This document shows positions 48,841 to 59,652 of a stretch of 64,000 nucleotides of DNA, piece after piece (within the stretch, counting starts at the first letter, position 1; the number at the start of each line of letters is the position of its first letter). The stretch is from Luidia sarsii (taxonomy: Eukaryota > Echinodermata > Asteroidea > Paxillosida > Luidiidae), in the NCBI GenBank assembly GCA_949987565.1, contig OX465103.1, positions 25,589,587 to 25,653,586 of the forward strand, in the 5' to 3' direction. Below the pieces are notes generated by a model. It was not told where the DNA came from and did not search any database. It worked only from the letters and a program-made list of their open reading frames with translations. The translations under genes and the position numbers were made by a program.

Positions 48841-50336
48841 CAGTTTTACGTCTCCTAAAAAATTAAGTTCACTATTACGAACGCAATTACAAAGAAATAT
48901 ACATGCATGTTACATTGTGAGAATTACACACGTGCTCAAAAGAGACAAAAAATCCTTAGATTACAAACATCAAATATAAAACACGTCATTCATAAAAACA
49001 GATCAGACAAGTTAAACAATACGAAGATACATCAAATTCATTAAGAAATATCAGAAACCTTATTATAACAAAAACTTATTAGCCAATTAGCCAATCGTCT
49101 TCGCTGAGGCGGGGGCGTCAGTCAGAAAGATTTATCCATTAACTGTCATGGCATCTCTAGTTATCAATCATTCAGGCGCAAACGACTTACCGTAATTTGT
49201 TGTGAACCCTGGGTACAGAAGTTCAAGGATCGCCCAAAGTGGATGCAGCTTCCTTCATTTTTGGGGGATTTAACTTATTTAAAAAAAGGGAAAAACCAAC
49301 TATGATAACAATTTCAGAAAAATGAAATATAATTTGATTCCCCCCCCTGTGACATTTGGTTGGCTATTCAGGCCACTAACAGCCCAGTTTCTGCTGGCCT
49401 GGTATTTTCAGAGGTCGCTGTCAGTGTCGCCCAGGCTTGCACCGTTAATTACCCCAAACCTAATTCTATCGGGGTCTTCTCGTGTGGAAACCTTGCAGTA
49501 GACATGCCAGACATAACCCTGACACTCCTCACTGTTGTTGTTTTTTTCCCCCGTCTCCCAGTGTTTGCAGACCCATTGATATTGTAGTGAAGTCCCTGGC
49601 TTACGGTATTGGACCAGTGTGCATTTTGTGCATTAGATCCCCCTCCCCCCACATCCACAAAGAAAATGAATAAAAAAAAATAAGAAAATAAAGACATAAA
49701 TAACTGACGGCCTTCAATTAACTTAAGAGCAAAGGCCTCTGCGTTGCCAGATGCCATTAGGAGAAATCGGACTCCACTATCCAATTATCCCGTCATTAAA
49801 AGTGCAGCTGTCCAGACTACTAGTGTCTTGGTCTGCCTATAGATGCTGTCCCGGGGTCTGGCAGTTAAAATGGTTGCACATTAATGTCTGGTGCGGGCGT
49901 ATGGGCACTTCTGCGGCTATTTGTTTTTTGTTTTTTGTTTTTTGCCGGCAGGTGTGTATTGAGGCTTTTCACATGATGTCACCTGACCGCCAAAGGCTAA
50001 TAAGCATGTCCTCACGAGCGTCCAAACCCACGGAAGCGCATGCAAATGTCGAATCTGAGTGCATGTATTTCCACCGGACATTTTGATGATTCGAAGGCGC
50101 GCGCGTTCCGTGCACATCCGCATGAATGGAACGCTGACCGTCAAAAAGCATGCGACTCATATAGAGATGTCAGTATTACTGAGGGCTGGGTAGGGCCTTT
50201 CTCAAAGGCGGTTTCTAGAGCGCGGCTTCGGGCCCGCGAGAATTTTTAGATTTGAGTTGCTTGGATCCGTGAACTGCTTTGCAACATTTGCGTGTGAGAG
50301 CATTCCTTTTAGCTGTGAAGTATGTCTGTTGAATTT

Positions 50337-50530
50337 CTTCTGACTGGCGCCCTCACCATGGTTAAGACTAGCTGACTATTTGGGAAGGCCGCCACCTAAG
50401 TGCAGGATACATGTACTGTAGTTCAGATGGTAGGAGCGCTGGCACGCAAAACCAGAGGTTTCAGGTTGAAAACTTGAAATCTCGTTCCGCTCAAAGTTTT
50501 TCTTTGCCATTTTTTTAAAAAACAGTAGTA
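50337..50530 (+). repeat. tRNA-derived SINE family 1 copy, near full length
   Basis: TTCTGACTGGCGCCCTCACC leader, CTATTTGGGAAGGCCGCCAC, GTAGTTCAGATGGTAGGAGC (A box), AGAGGTTTCAGGTTGAAAAC (B box, damaged) and a TTTTCTTTGCCATTTTTT tail. Confidence 0.7.
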
Positions 50531-50544
50531 ACGTTATAAACATG

Positions 50545-50800
50545 AGACTTGAAGGTTCGCACGGTGGTATCACAATGTGGAAAGTTTTGTGGTGACGTCA
50601 CGTAAGTCTTTCAAAATCTTTCGAGTAGGAGTATGGGTCTGAGAGGAACTGGTGATTCAATGTTTAGGACAGTGTGTGCTCTGCCCGTCGCCAGGAGACT
50701 CAGTTACTGGCTCTTTTTTTCAAAGCCATACTCCTTTAGAAAAGAGATGGCTTACATGTACGCAGGTGTCACTGCAAACTTCATGCTACGGCAAGCCACC
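50545..50800. mobile_element. family B fold-back element, decayed
   Basis: Contains GAGACTTGAAGGTTCGCACG, TTTTGTGGTGACGTCACG, GGAGTATGGGTCTGAGAGGA, a centre whose minus strand reads CCTGGCGACGGGCAGAGCAC, then ACTGGCTCTTTTTTTCAAAG and GGTGTCACTGCAAACTTC. It has the same order as 26900-27170 with more mutations. Confidence 0.65.
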
Positions 50801-51364
50801 AAACTGAAGCAGATTAGAGGTTAGAAATTCCCCAAACCGATTAGTGGGGCCATGTTCAGGATGGGCTTTATTTCAGTTTTTTTTTTTCCCGTCATTTTCT
50901 TGGGTCGGGTCCTCAAGGAATCATGGCCATCTGGTGTGTATAACACGTGCATGTACATAGGAGGCACCTTACATTCAGGATGGACGTCTTGTAAGCCAGC
51001 ACTCACAGCAACTGTCCCCGGGGGAATTGTAGATCTCTGATGAAGGGGGACGAGGGGATCGGTTTGGCTCCATGTTTGATCTGCCGGTTTTGAAAAATGT
51101 ACAGGCACGTCGTCGGGCCCTACTGAGCAAGGTTTTATTTTGGAAGGGAGGAGGGGAGGGGAGGGGAGGGGGAGGTGGGTGCTGGAATGAGCCCCCCTTT
51201 TCCCCCCGGGGGCTGGGCAAGTAGGTGTTGCCGACTCTTGCCGTATTGGGCGTGCCTCACTGAAGGCATCACTGAGGGCCGTGTAGTTCTAGTGACATCA
51301 AGTCTTTTATGTGGATATTTTGTTGAGCATTCTGAAATTCTGACAGGGGGCTCAGTTGTTTGGA

Positions 51365-52030
51365 ACGAGTAAGAGAGGGAAGGGAAATGGAGATGGAAAT
51401 GGAGTAAGAGATGGTTATGGAGAGGGAGAGTGAGAGGGAGACAGACACAGAGATAGACACACACACACAGAGAGCCACACACATGCATTCACAGAGACAG
51501 AGATAACAGAAAGTGAAGAGTCAGCCAGCTGAGGGAGAGTGATGAGAGGGAGGGGGAGACAAAGACAGATAGAGACAGAGACATACAGCGACAGACAGAG
51601 ACAGACAGAAAAAGTTAGATACATAGAGACAGATAGACATAGAGAAAGATAGGCATAGAGACAGAGAAAACTAGAGACAGAGACAGAAAAAGTTAGAGAC
51701 ATAGAGACAGATAGATATACCGAAGAGACATAGAGACAGACAGGCAGAAAGAGAGATGGTAGACGGAAGTCAGAAACATACAGACAAAGAGATACATGTA
51801 GACAGAGGGAGAGAAAGATAGAAAGAGAGATAGATAGAGAGACAGACAGAGAGGGAAAGAGGCAAGGAGAAAGAGACAGACAGATACTAGGCAGACAAGC
51901 AGGCAGACGGGCAGGCAGGCAGGCAGGCAGGCAGGCAGACAGGCAGGCAGGCAGGCAGACAGCCAGGCAGCCAGACATCCAGACATAAAAGACAGAGCGA
52001 GGGATAGAGCAATAGAGAAACAGAGACGTA
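51365..52030. repeat. GACAGA/GGCA purine-rich array
   Basis: About 665 bp of AGAGACAGAGACAGATAGA units with a block of GGCAGGCAGGCAGGCA at about 51899-51970. Minus-strand Ser/Leu/Cys frames are artefacts. Confidence 0.93.
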
Positions 52031-52594
52031 CTGTACATGTACTGAGAGAAGGCAGGGGTGAGGGACTGTGCCCGGACGGAATCTAGGTGTGCCTGCAGGA
52101 TTAGGGAAGGCAGAGTGTAGCCTTCAAAAAACAAAGAATAGTACGGAAGTCAAAACTAGTTCAACCATGACTGCAGGAAAACCGCCCACATAGTTCTGAT
52201 GTACATTTTTTTTCTGTGATTGTTATGCTGCTCACGTAGCCTTCCCGGCACCACCAGAATCGGCAGAGGGATATGAATATTAATTGGGGGCATGTTATGC
52301 TCCCCACCCACAATGCTGAGATATGGTAGTCATGCTGGGATGGGGAGATTAATAGCCTATTATTTTTCTCACCGTTTGGCGGCCCATTTGTCATTTTGCC
52401 TCATTGGAAGTAATTGTCAGTCCCGTATGATTTGGGAACCTCTGCTGCCTCCCCTCTCCCTCTCCAACTCCACCTCTTCTCCTCGACGTCATTGGATGTG
52501 AATCGACAGACGAGTACATTATTATGGGGGCATAAATGGTTGCTGTTTTGTCATGTGCCTGGTTCTGTCCTCTTTCGTTGCTTTATGTGTCAAG

Positions 52595-52770
52595 TCGATT
52601 AAGGAGAAACTTACTGAGGACTTTTCGAACAGATTGAAAAATGGCAAAGAAAACTTTGACTGGGCCGGGAATTGAGCCCGAGACCTCTGGCTTTGCGTAC
52701 CAGCGCTCTTAGCTATCCAGTCCTTAGATTGTGACCCAACTACCGGTAGTCAACTAGTCCTCAGTGCTGG
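52595..52770 (-). repeat. tRNA-derived SINE family 1 copy
   Basis: Minus strand: AAGGACTGGATAGCTAAGAG (A box), AGAGGTCTCGGGCTCAATTC (B box), then CAGTCAAAGTTTTCTTTGCC and the TTCAATCTGTTCGAAA tail. Confidence 0.75.
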
Positions 52771-52834
52771 GGTTTGGGCAGAAGTTTTGTTGTTGCTTGG
52801 GGTATGTAGTTCTGGGAAGGAATGGGTTATGCCC

Positions 52835-53455
52835 AGGGGCCAGTCTCTGTTTGTTGTGTTGGGTTGGGTTGGTTGGTCAGTCGGCTGACTAGTTGCCTGT
52901 TTGGTGGTCCCGTTAGTTGGTGGTTTGTGGTGGGTTTGTTTGTCAGTTGATTGGTAGTGTGTTTTTTGTTGGTTAGTTGGTTGGTTGTTTGATAGGTTGG
53001 TTGATTGGAAGGTTGGTTGGTGGGTTGGTGGGTTTGATAGGTGGATGGGTGGAGGGGAGAGTGGGTTGGATAGGTGGATGGGTGGTGGGTTTGATAGGTG
53101 GATGGGTGGATGGGAGAGTGGGTTGGATAGGTGGATGGGTGGTGGGTTTGATAGGTGGATGGGTGGATGGGAGAGTGGGTTTGATACAGGTGGATGGGTG
53201 GATGGGAGAGTGGGTTTGATAGGTGGATGGGTGGTGGGTTGGTGGGTTTGATAGGTGGATTGGTGGATGGGAGAGTGGGTTTGATAGGTGGATGGGTGGT
53301 GGGTTGGTGGGTTTGATAGGTGGATTGGTGGATGGGAGAGTGGGTTGGTTGGCTGGTCGGTTTGATGGTTGGGTGTGTGAGTGGGTTGGGTGCTTGGTTG
53401 ATTGGTTGATTGGTTTATGTTCATTGATCGGTCGGTTGGTTGGCTTAGTTGGTTG
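52835..53455. repeat. TTGATAGGTGGATGGGTGG minisatellite grading into GGTTGGTT
   Basis: G/T-rich tandem array. The core from 53030 to 53345 repeats GGGTTTGATAGGTGGATGGG plus TGGATGGGAGAGT with a period near 60 bp. The flanks are simpler TTGGTTGG repeats. The 241-codon minus-strand frame is an artefact. Confidence 0.93.
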
Positions 53456-54644
53456 TCAGTTGCATCTGGTTGCACAGTACATGGTGATCTTCACATACAT
53501 GTGCCTGTGCGGTGTGCCTGTACCTAAATACAGTAGGCCTATATGTGTATCACAGAGTGTGTCGATTCCACTCAAGCTTGCAAGGTCTTGCTCTGCTGAT
53601 TCTGCACCCAAGGTACCAGCAACTGATGACAACACAGTCAGCATGGGGGGAAAAGCCACACTAAAAGCAGCCCTTCAATGTTCATTTTATTGTTACGACT
53701 GCTTTACTTTCTTCTATCCCCCCCCCACTTTTTTGCTAGTCACGGTTCGAGCAACATACATGTAAGAGGGGGCTTTGAATGAACAGGCAAATGTACTATG
53801 GGGGATCTGTACACTGCAGTGTACACCGTGTGTACACTGCATATAATGGAAATAAAAAAATATAATCAAAAAGAGTTGCATAATATGCGTCAAGAATGTG
53901 GGAGTCTGACTATTTAGACATCAGACATCAGAGTGTCCAAGGAATATGCAAAGAATTTTCATCTGACGGCATTCTGGCTCCCTCCGCCTCTAGTGTTTAA
54001 CTAAGGTTTAAGTAACTCAACTTGCAAGTGGTTGTACAGTGTTAGTAGCAAAAACAAGTTTAAGGAAAATCGGCCACTGATTGCAGGATGAGCATTGAAA
54101 AAAAAAAAAAAAAAAAAAAACCAATGCTCTCAAGATCTAAAATTCCCCTCCGAAAAAAGAAGACATACACAGCTCAGCGTACATGTCCATGTCCAAGAAT
54201 GGAGATCCGCCTTTTGTATAATTTTTTTTTTTTTTTTTTTTTGGGGGGGGGGGGGGGGGTGCTGTATTTTCTGAGAAGAGTAAGTCTTGACGTACAAATT
54301 CAAAGCCCTAAGGGTACAATGCATTGATCAGGCAGTCGGTATAGGGATGTAGGGAGGAGGTCGCAGGCCACTCTGGTTTTAGAAGCAAGGGGGTTTTAGG
54401 TTTACGAATTTACAATTTTGACGAAACCTGTGTGGTTGAGATTGGAAGTGGGGGGCCCCAGGGTGTTTTTCTTTTTCTAAGGGAGCACCGCACAGAGAGA
54501 TGAGAGCAGAGATGAGTCAGAGGGTTTTAGTGTTTTTTCTTTACGCTATTCTGCACTTCACAGTTGCTGATCTGATGTCGTAGATTTACCACCCTTCAAA
54601 CTCTCAACGATCAAAGACCTACTGTACTGAATCCTATTGCTTTT

Positions 54645-55500
54645 TAGCTTTTTCGCCGCGAAGCGAAAAAGCTATAGTTGTTGTTCTGATTTTTTTTTTT
54701 TCTTCTTCTTTTTCTTGTCGGAAAAAATCCCATAGACAAAGCACAGGGTTTTTCGGAAGGCACTTTTGCCATTGAACAAACTTTGATTTTTTTCAAACTT
54801 GACAAATGCATAGAGCCCTTGCTGAAATTTTGCGCCGTAGTCTTGAAAACGTCATGACGTCACCACGTGTCACGTGACAGCGCTTTAAAGGGGCAAATAT
54901 CAAATTCCAATATAGGCAAAAGTACAAGTTCGTTTGGTTTCAATTTTGCACTATATCTAAGTTGGGAAAAGGTGTATCCAAAAATTGCCCTCATTTGATC
55001 GTGACGTCATCTCATGAATATTAATGAGGTCATGAACTGTTAAGATGTAGTTTAGAAACTCCCTATGGGGCCAAAATGCCATGACACAATCGTGACATCA
55101 TCAAAATGCGTGTTTTTAAAACACATATTTGCCACAGGTCAATCTTCTCGAAATTTGGGGGGCATTCAGATATTGAGCTAGGCATTCTAAATCCTGTGTT
55201 TGGAAGCAATCGACCATTGTTCAGAATTATGATTTTTTGAAAAATATAATGAAGTCCCATACACTTTGTGCACAAAATATGCACGTGTGTTTTGGGTTAG
55301 GAATGGTGGTTACGGGTTCGAATCCCGTTGATGTCAATTTTTTTTTTCAACCATTTTTTATTTTTTATTTTTTTAAAAGAGATCCAGATGCGGAAAAGCG
55401 TTATGTTCTGTTTGCCAACAGACATAAATCTCTAGTTATATTTTGCTCTTTTTTTGGGGGGGGGGGGGGCTGCGAAGCGAGTAAGTGAGTAAGTGAGTAA
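54645..55500. repeat. repeat starting with an AGCTTTTTCGC...GCGAAAAAGCT hairpin
   Basis: At 54648-54674 AGCTTTTTCGC and GCGAAAAAGCT form an 11-bp perfect stem around CGCGAA-like bases. A T-rich stretch, TTGTCGGAAAAAATCCC and, much later, GCTGCGAAGCGAGTAAGTGA at 55470 suggest one long dispersed repeat. The identity is not known to me. Confidence 0.45.
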
Positions 55501-55993
55501 GTTTCCTGTGTGTAATAATATACTGTCCATCTATCTGTCCGTCCATCGGGCCAGATGTCTGTTGATTTTTGTCGGCCGCAGGAAATGTTCAGCAGCATCC
55601 CCCCCCCTGCCCCCGCCATGGTTGTTGACCGTTTTCATTGACACAAGTATGATAAACATACTCATTTTGTTCCTCTTACATACACGTGTATGTATTGGTC
55701 GGATAACCTGAACAATGAAGGGTTTTCTAATATTCACCAGTATCATTTATTAGAAAATTTCACTAGATATTAAAAGTGTTAGGCCCTGAAGTTGTATCAT
55801 TGAGAGTGCATGCAACCAGTTCTCAGTCATAGCTGCGTTAAATTTCTCTCTTGGATGATGTTGTTATAATTTGTTTTGTGTCATTCCAAAGAGGAGGCTA
55901 CAGTCAGCCATGGCAGCATTGCTGTTCTCTAAACCATTTTTTTCTTGGTCTTTCTCTCTCCTCGTCTCTTGCCCGTCATCGTTGTGGTTGCAG

Positions 55994-56083
55994 AAAGCAA
56001 GACTAGCCCGGATACGGTTGGCCAAGAACGCCAGCGGAAACGCCTTTGTCTCACGCAAGAAGGAGGCAGACAGATTAGCGGAG
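55994..56083 (+). CDS. KCND-like (Shal): Shal/Kv4 channel, exon 3 (proximal C-terminal tail)
   Basis: Thirty codons between ttgcag/ and GAG/gtaagt, phase 0 on both sides: KARLARIRLAKNASGNAFVS followed by RKKEADRLAE. It matches the conserved KARLARIRxAKxxSxNA segment after S6 in Kv4 channels, so exon order and reading frame are confirmed. With exons 1 and 2 it brings the protein to 450 residues. Animal Kv4s are typically well over 500, so the distal tail exons are missing. They could lie in the gap, in unrecognised short exons before 64000, or beyond the window. Confidence 0.93.
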
Positions 56084-56689
56084 GTAAGTCATTGTGGTTC
56101 TTTCTTTGGCTCTCAAATTCTGACGCCAAATTACTGCAGTTTGTCGTCTCATTCTTAAAGCACCGACGGAGGAAAATAAAAATGACTGTGGGCTCTCGTT
56201 ATCCATGATTTCTTTCGGACAATGAGATGCTCCGTGTTGTAGGGATGGCGGAGGAATATGTGACGGAAAATGCCGATTTTCCAAGTGATCAAATTTGAAG
56301 GAGAATTACTGTACAAATTACAAACTAGGTAGGGCTCTGGCAAGGAGAGTGTGGCGATATCAGACACTGGGCCTTTCCGTAAAACCCTCATCAGGTTTTT
56401 CCTCCGTTCGAGCTCTGAGTTGGGTCGTCTCGCGAAGATCTAGATTCACTGGTACCCATCTGGGCGGCGCCGTGCCTGCCTCCCTGCATGCATTGCGGAA
56501 GGGGGGGGGAATCAGGGACAGGCATGGGATCTGATGGGAGGGGGTCCAGATGTGAAAGTCTCTCCCTCTTTGGAGAACCGGGTCACGTCTTGAGGCTGAA
56601 CACTCAGTGTGGAACATGAAGGAGGCTGGGGAAGGACAAACCATTAGACAAGGGGGGATGAGGGATGATGTTCCAGGGTACTTTTTTTC

Positions 56690-57153
56690 CCTCCTCTCTC
56701 TTGTCCTCCTCTCCTCTTTCTCTCATTCTCTCCATCGCCCCTTTTCCTCTCCATGTCCCTCTCCAACTTTCTCTGACTCTCCCTCCCCTTCTTTCTCTCC
56801 CTTCTCTCTGTCTCTTCCTCTGCCGCTTCATCCCCTCTCTCTCCCTCTCCTTCTCACTCTCCGTCTCCTTTCTCTCTCCCACTCTTTCTTCCTCTCCCTC
56901 AACTGTCTCGGTCTCTTCTTCCTCTGTCTCTCCCTATTCCTCTGCCCCTGTCCCTGCCTCTCCCTCTCCCTCTCCCCCTCCCCCTCCCTCTCCCTCTCCC
57001 TCTCCCTCTCCTCTCTCCCTCTCCTCTCCCTCTCCCTCTCCCTCCCTCTCCCTCTCCCTCTCCCTCTCCCTCTCCCCCTCTCCCTCTCCCTCTCCCTCTC
57101 CCTCTCCCTCTCCCTCTCCCTTCTCCCTCTCCCTCTCCCTCTCCCTCTCCCTC
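56690..57153. repeat. (CTCCCT)n polypyrimidine tract ending at the gap
   Basis: About 460 bp of CTCTCC passing into pure CTCCCT hexamers, running straight into the N gap, so its true length is unknown. Confidence 0.95.
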
Positions 57154-57353
57154 NNNNNNNNNNNNNNNNNNNNNNNNNNNNNNNNNNNNNNNNNNNNNNN
57201 NNNNNNNNNNNNNNNNNNNNNNNNNNNNNNNNNNNNNNNNNNNNNNNNNNNNNNNNNNNNNNNNNNNNNNNNNNNNNNNNNNNNNNNNNNNNNNNNNNNN
57301 NNNNNNNNNNNNNNNNNNNNNNNNNNNNNNNNNNNNNNNNNNNNNNNNNNNNN
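57154..57353. other. assembly gap, 200 N
   Basis: Exactly 200 consecutive N. The round number suggests a placeholder length rather than a measured one. Confidence 0.99.
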
Positions 57354-57612
57354 AGGATGACACTGAAAGCATCATGGAATTTAACTTGTTTGATAATTTG
57401 ATGTATTGTAGGTAATTTGACTTTGATCATCAAGACAATGGTGGATTAGACAGAGTAATTTGAGTTACATAGGTTTAACTGATGAATAGTAACATTATAA
57501 GGATGACACTGAAAGCAGCATGGAATTTAACTTGTTTGGATCATTTGATGTATTGTTTGCAATTTGACTTTGATCATCAAGACAATGGTGGATTAGACAC
57601 GGTAATTTTATT
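57354..57612. repeat. 146-bp tandem duplication abutting the gap
   Basis: AGGATGACACTGAAAGCA starts at 57354 and again at 57500, followed in both by GGAATTTAACTTGTTTG and TTTGATCATCAAGACAATGG. The first copy begins at the very edge of the gap, so more copies may be hidden there. Confidence 0.88.
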
Positions 57613-57726
57613 TACGATGGAAAGTAAGGCTATGTGAAAACTGATCCCTGCACTCAAATCTTGGCTAACTATTGTTTGGGGCTGGATGCGGGCTGTTTAT
57701 TTCTTTCTTGGTCAATGGCACTTTAC

Positions 57727-57922
57727 CAAATTCCAGGGAATGTTGACGTTGTACCCCTCCCCCGGTCCTTTGCCGACATTTTCCGCCCCTCCGTCTGGCC
57801 CACTGGGGAAGAAGATCCCATCCTCATAGCGGTGCAAGGAAACGTACAGAACACTGGGATCCGACTCAAAGGCATGCTGGGTACCGTTGCCGTGGTGAAT
57901 ATCCCAGTCCAGAATGAGGACA
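57727..57922 (-). CDS. HDAC6-like: class II histone deacetylase exon with the zinc-binding DxH motif
   Basis: Read on the minus strand from acceptor gagcag/ to donor TTG/gtaaag. It gives one base completing an Arg codon, then 65 codons: [18 protein letters not shown]..., ...[16 protein letters not shown]..., ...[12 protein letters not shown]. In known HDACs the Asp and His of DWDxHHGNG bind the catalytic zinc. The SLHRYxxGxFFP and GYNVNxPWN segments place it in class II, closer to HDAC6/10 than to HDAC4/5/7/9. This is the last HDAC exon recognised. The next part of the domain (MGDADY..., GFDAxxGDP with the third zinc ligand) was not found upstream of the gap. Confidence 0.93.
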
Positions 57923-57974
57923 CTGCTCATTGACCAAGTCAAAAATAATAACAATAATAGACTTCAGTAATATG

Positions 57975-58105
57975 CAAACAATCCTGCAAACTGCTTACTG
58001 ACTCAAACGACCAAAAAGCATGACCTTTCTCAAACCATTCTCTGCCTTTGGGAAAGGGCCTGCTCGGATCGAAACGTAACGTCAGGCCTTTAAATAAATG
58101 AAAAA
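57975..58105. repeat. family A tail fragments, inverted pair
   Basis: CAAACTGCTTACTGACTC, GACCTTTCTCAAACCATTC and CTGCCTTTGGGAAAGGGCCT then GCTCGGATCGAAACGTAACG. It is a decayed fold-back copy in an HDAC intron. Confidence 0.6.
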
Positions 58106-58159
58106 CTGACTGAGAACATTTAAACAATTGGGTCGAAAAATTATAAAATGGGTAGAAAG

Positions 58160-58200
58160 TAGAAGGTTTGCGGTGACACCAGGTTAATCATGCAGCTTTT
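58160..58200. repeat. family B terminal fragment
   Basis: AGGTTTGCGGTGACACCAGG matches the family B terminus. No opposite arm was seen nearby. Confidence 0.5.
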
Positions 58201-58298
58201 TTTCAAATCAAGTCAAACAAACAAAGGAAAAACTGACTGGGAAAATCTGAGAGCAGTTGAAACAAAATCGTTGTACAACTTGAAGTGCAAGAACCTAC

Positions 58299-58403
58299 CG
58301 CTTGAGGCCATGTTTGTGCTGGGCATGGCGTGCTGCTATTGAGACTGTGTTGAAGAAACAGAATCCCATGGCTGTATGGCATTCAGCATGATGTCCGGGT
58401 GGT
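58299..58403 (-). CDS. HDAC6-like: class II histone deacetylase exon with the PPGHHAE motif
   Basis: Minus strand, acceptor ctgtag/A, donor CG/gtaggt, phase 2 at both ends, 105 nt. The leading A completes an Arg codon. Then [20 protein letters not shown] and [14 protein letters not shown], and CG of the next Arg. The paired histidines of PPGHHAE are the general acid/base pair in characterised HDACs, and GFCFFN follows as expected. It joins in frame to the exons at 59358-59383 and 57727-57922. Confidence 0.93.
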
Positions 58404-58831
58404 CTACAGAGTGAGATAGGCAGGGTGAATCAACACTAATTAACACAGGTCACTGTGAAAGCGTATTGTTATCATCGCTTCATCGGTGTTGTTGTAATTG
58501 CCGCTGCCACTACCACCACCAACAACACCGCCGCCACTTCACTGACCAAAATTTTCACTTCAATGCTCTTTTCACAGATAATTTAAGATAATTAATGACT
58601 GTAACCTCCAGAAGAAAACAAAGTGATACACTCGGTGACCCACCAACAAATCATCATATGCTATGCACTATGAAGTATGAACCAAGATTTTTTGAAAACT
58701 GCTTTGTCACTTAAATGACTAAAAATCGACAAAACTAAAACCAGGACCTTCCTCAAATGCAAAATGGTTAAATTGTTACACAATTGTAATCATCTGAGTC
58801 ACCAAGTAGTTTGCAACATCTTTTCATCACG

Positions 58832-59185
58832 TTAAAACCCCTACTCTGAATTGGTTGTGGTCAAAGAATAGCATCCATACATTGTCTGATCCAACATATG
58901 CATTGAAATAGCACACCTGCGAAAATTTCAGCTCAATCCGCCAACCGAGTCTCGAGAAAATCGCGAAAATGCAGCATTCAATGCCGTACTGTTCCGAAAA
59001 ATAGTTTAGATCTCTGTGAGATGTAAACGATTTCTTTTTCTCTTTTCTCCCAAAATACAACATTTTAGGCAGAAATATTTCAGTGGGAGGTTTCTACTAT
59101 AACCATCTTCAAACTGTATAAGTTTCATGTAAATCTGTGAACATTTCTGTTTTTCGATCTTACCAATGTTGTGTAGGGGCTTTAA
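58832..59185 (-). mobile_element. TTAA-flanked MITE, family AGCCCCTACACAA, inverted copy
   Basis: Lies in the HDAC intron between the PPGHHAE exon and the microexon. TTAA-AACCCCTACTCTGA at the left and TTGTGTAGGGGCT-TTAA at the right. The interior is the reverse complement of 46578-46958 with few differences. Confidence 0.85.
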
Positions 59186-59357
59186 ACCCATCCAAATATA
59201 CTTAAACTGTATATATGTTCAACTAACAATAGCGTAAAAGGAATATATAAAAATCTATATGCTTGACCAAATTACACCTTTAATACTAGACAGTAAAATG
59301 GCACTATTAACCGGATATTATAAATTTTCTTGCTTGAGATATGTCAGAGAATCTTAC

Positions 59358-59383
59358 CTTACTATTGCAACTCCATTTCGTGC
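59358..59383 (-). CDS. HDAC6-like: class II histone deacetylase 26-nt microexon
   Basis: Minus strand, acceptor attgcag/GCA, donor AG/gtaaga. It encodes ARNGVAIV plus two bases of Arg, in phase 0 and out phase 2. It fits exactly between ...VLSGQ and (R)PPGHHAE, where HDACs read ...[14 protein letters not shown]. Intronic flanks are 269 nt on one side and 954 nt on the other. Without it the frame would break, which supports it despite its size. Confidence 0.88.
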
Positions 59384-59467
59384 CTGCAATGGAGATAGAG
59401 GTATTACTGTTTTGATTATTTTTACCCAAACAAATAAAGGAAAAAGTTATTGGGAACTTTTGAACAA

Positions 59468-59560
59468 TTCTGCAAAAAAAACGGTAAGGAAAACTTTGAC
59501 TGGAGAGGAACTTGAGCCCGAGACCTCTGGTCTTGCAGAGGTCTCCAATTCAAGAGTATT
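59468..59560 (-). repeat. tRNA-derived SINE family 1 fragment
   Basis: Minus strand AGAGGTCTCGGGCTCAAGTT (B box) and CCAGTCAAAGTTTTCCTTAC. The A-box part is missing. It lies in the intron between the microexon and the preceding exon. Confidence 0.6.
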
Positions 59561-59652
59561 TGTCCAATGTAGACGGCAAAAAGCATTTGACTAGGATTGA
59601 TACATTAGGCCCTCTTCATTTCTGAGATCCAAATGTCGTTCTATTGGCTCAC

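Larger units (their letters stand above)
40369..55993 (+). other. Kv4 intron 2 (15.6 kb)
   Basis: The donor is AGG/gtaagt and the acceptor is gttgcag/AAA, phase 0. I recognised no coding exon inside on either strand. The contents are the repeats annotated separately. Stretches such as 41460-42060, 42780-43740, 44815-46570, 46960-47620, 48840-50330 and 53460-54640 are AT-rich with TACATGTA words and no feature I can name. Confidence 0.88.

Noticed and set aside
51415..52134. 239-codon minus-strand Ser/Cys/Leu frame
   Set aside because: Translation of the GACAGA/GGCAGGCA array.
52750..53475. 241-codon minus-strand Gln/Pro/Asn-rich frame
   Set aside because: Translation of the GGTGGATGGGT minisatellite. 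The period explains the protein repeat.
57712..57726. Reading the DxH exon through its donor into VKCH and a stop
   Set aside because: The catalytic domain would end halfway, and a good gtaaag donor sits right after TTG, so splicing is the better explanation.
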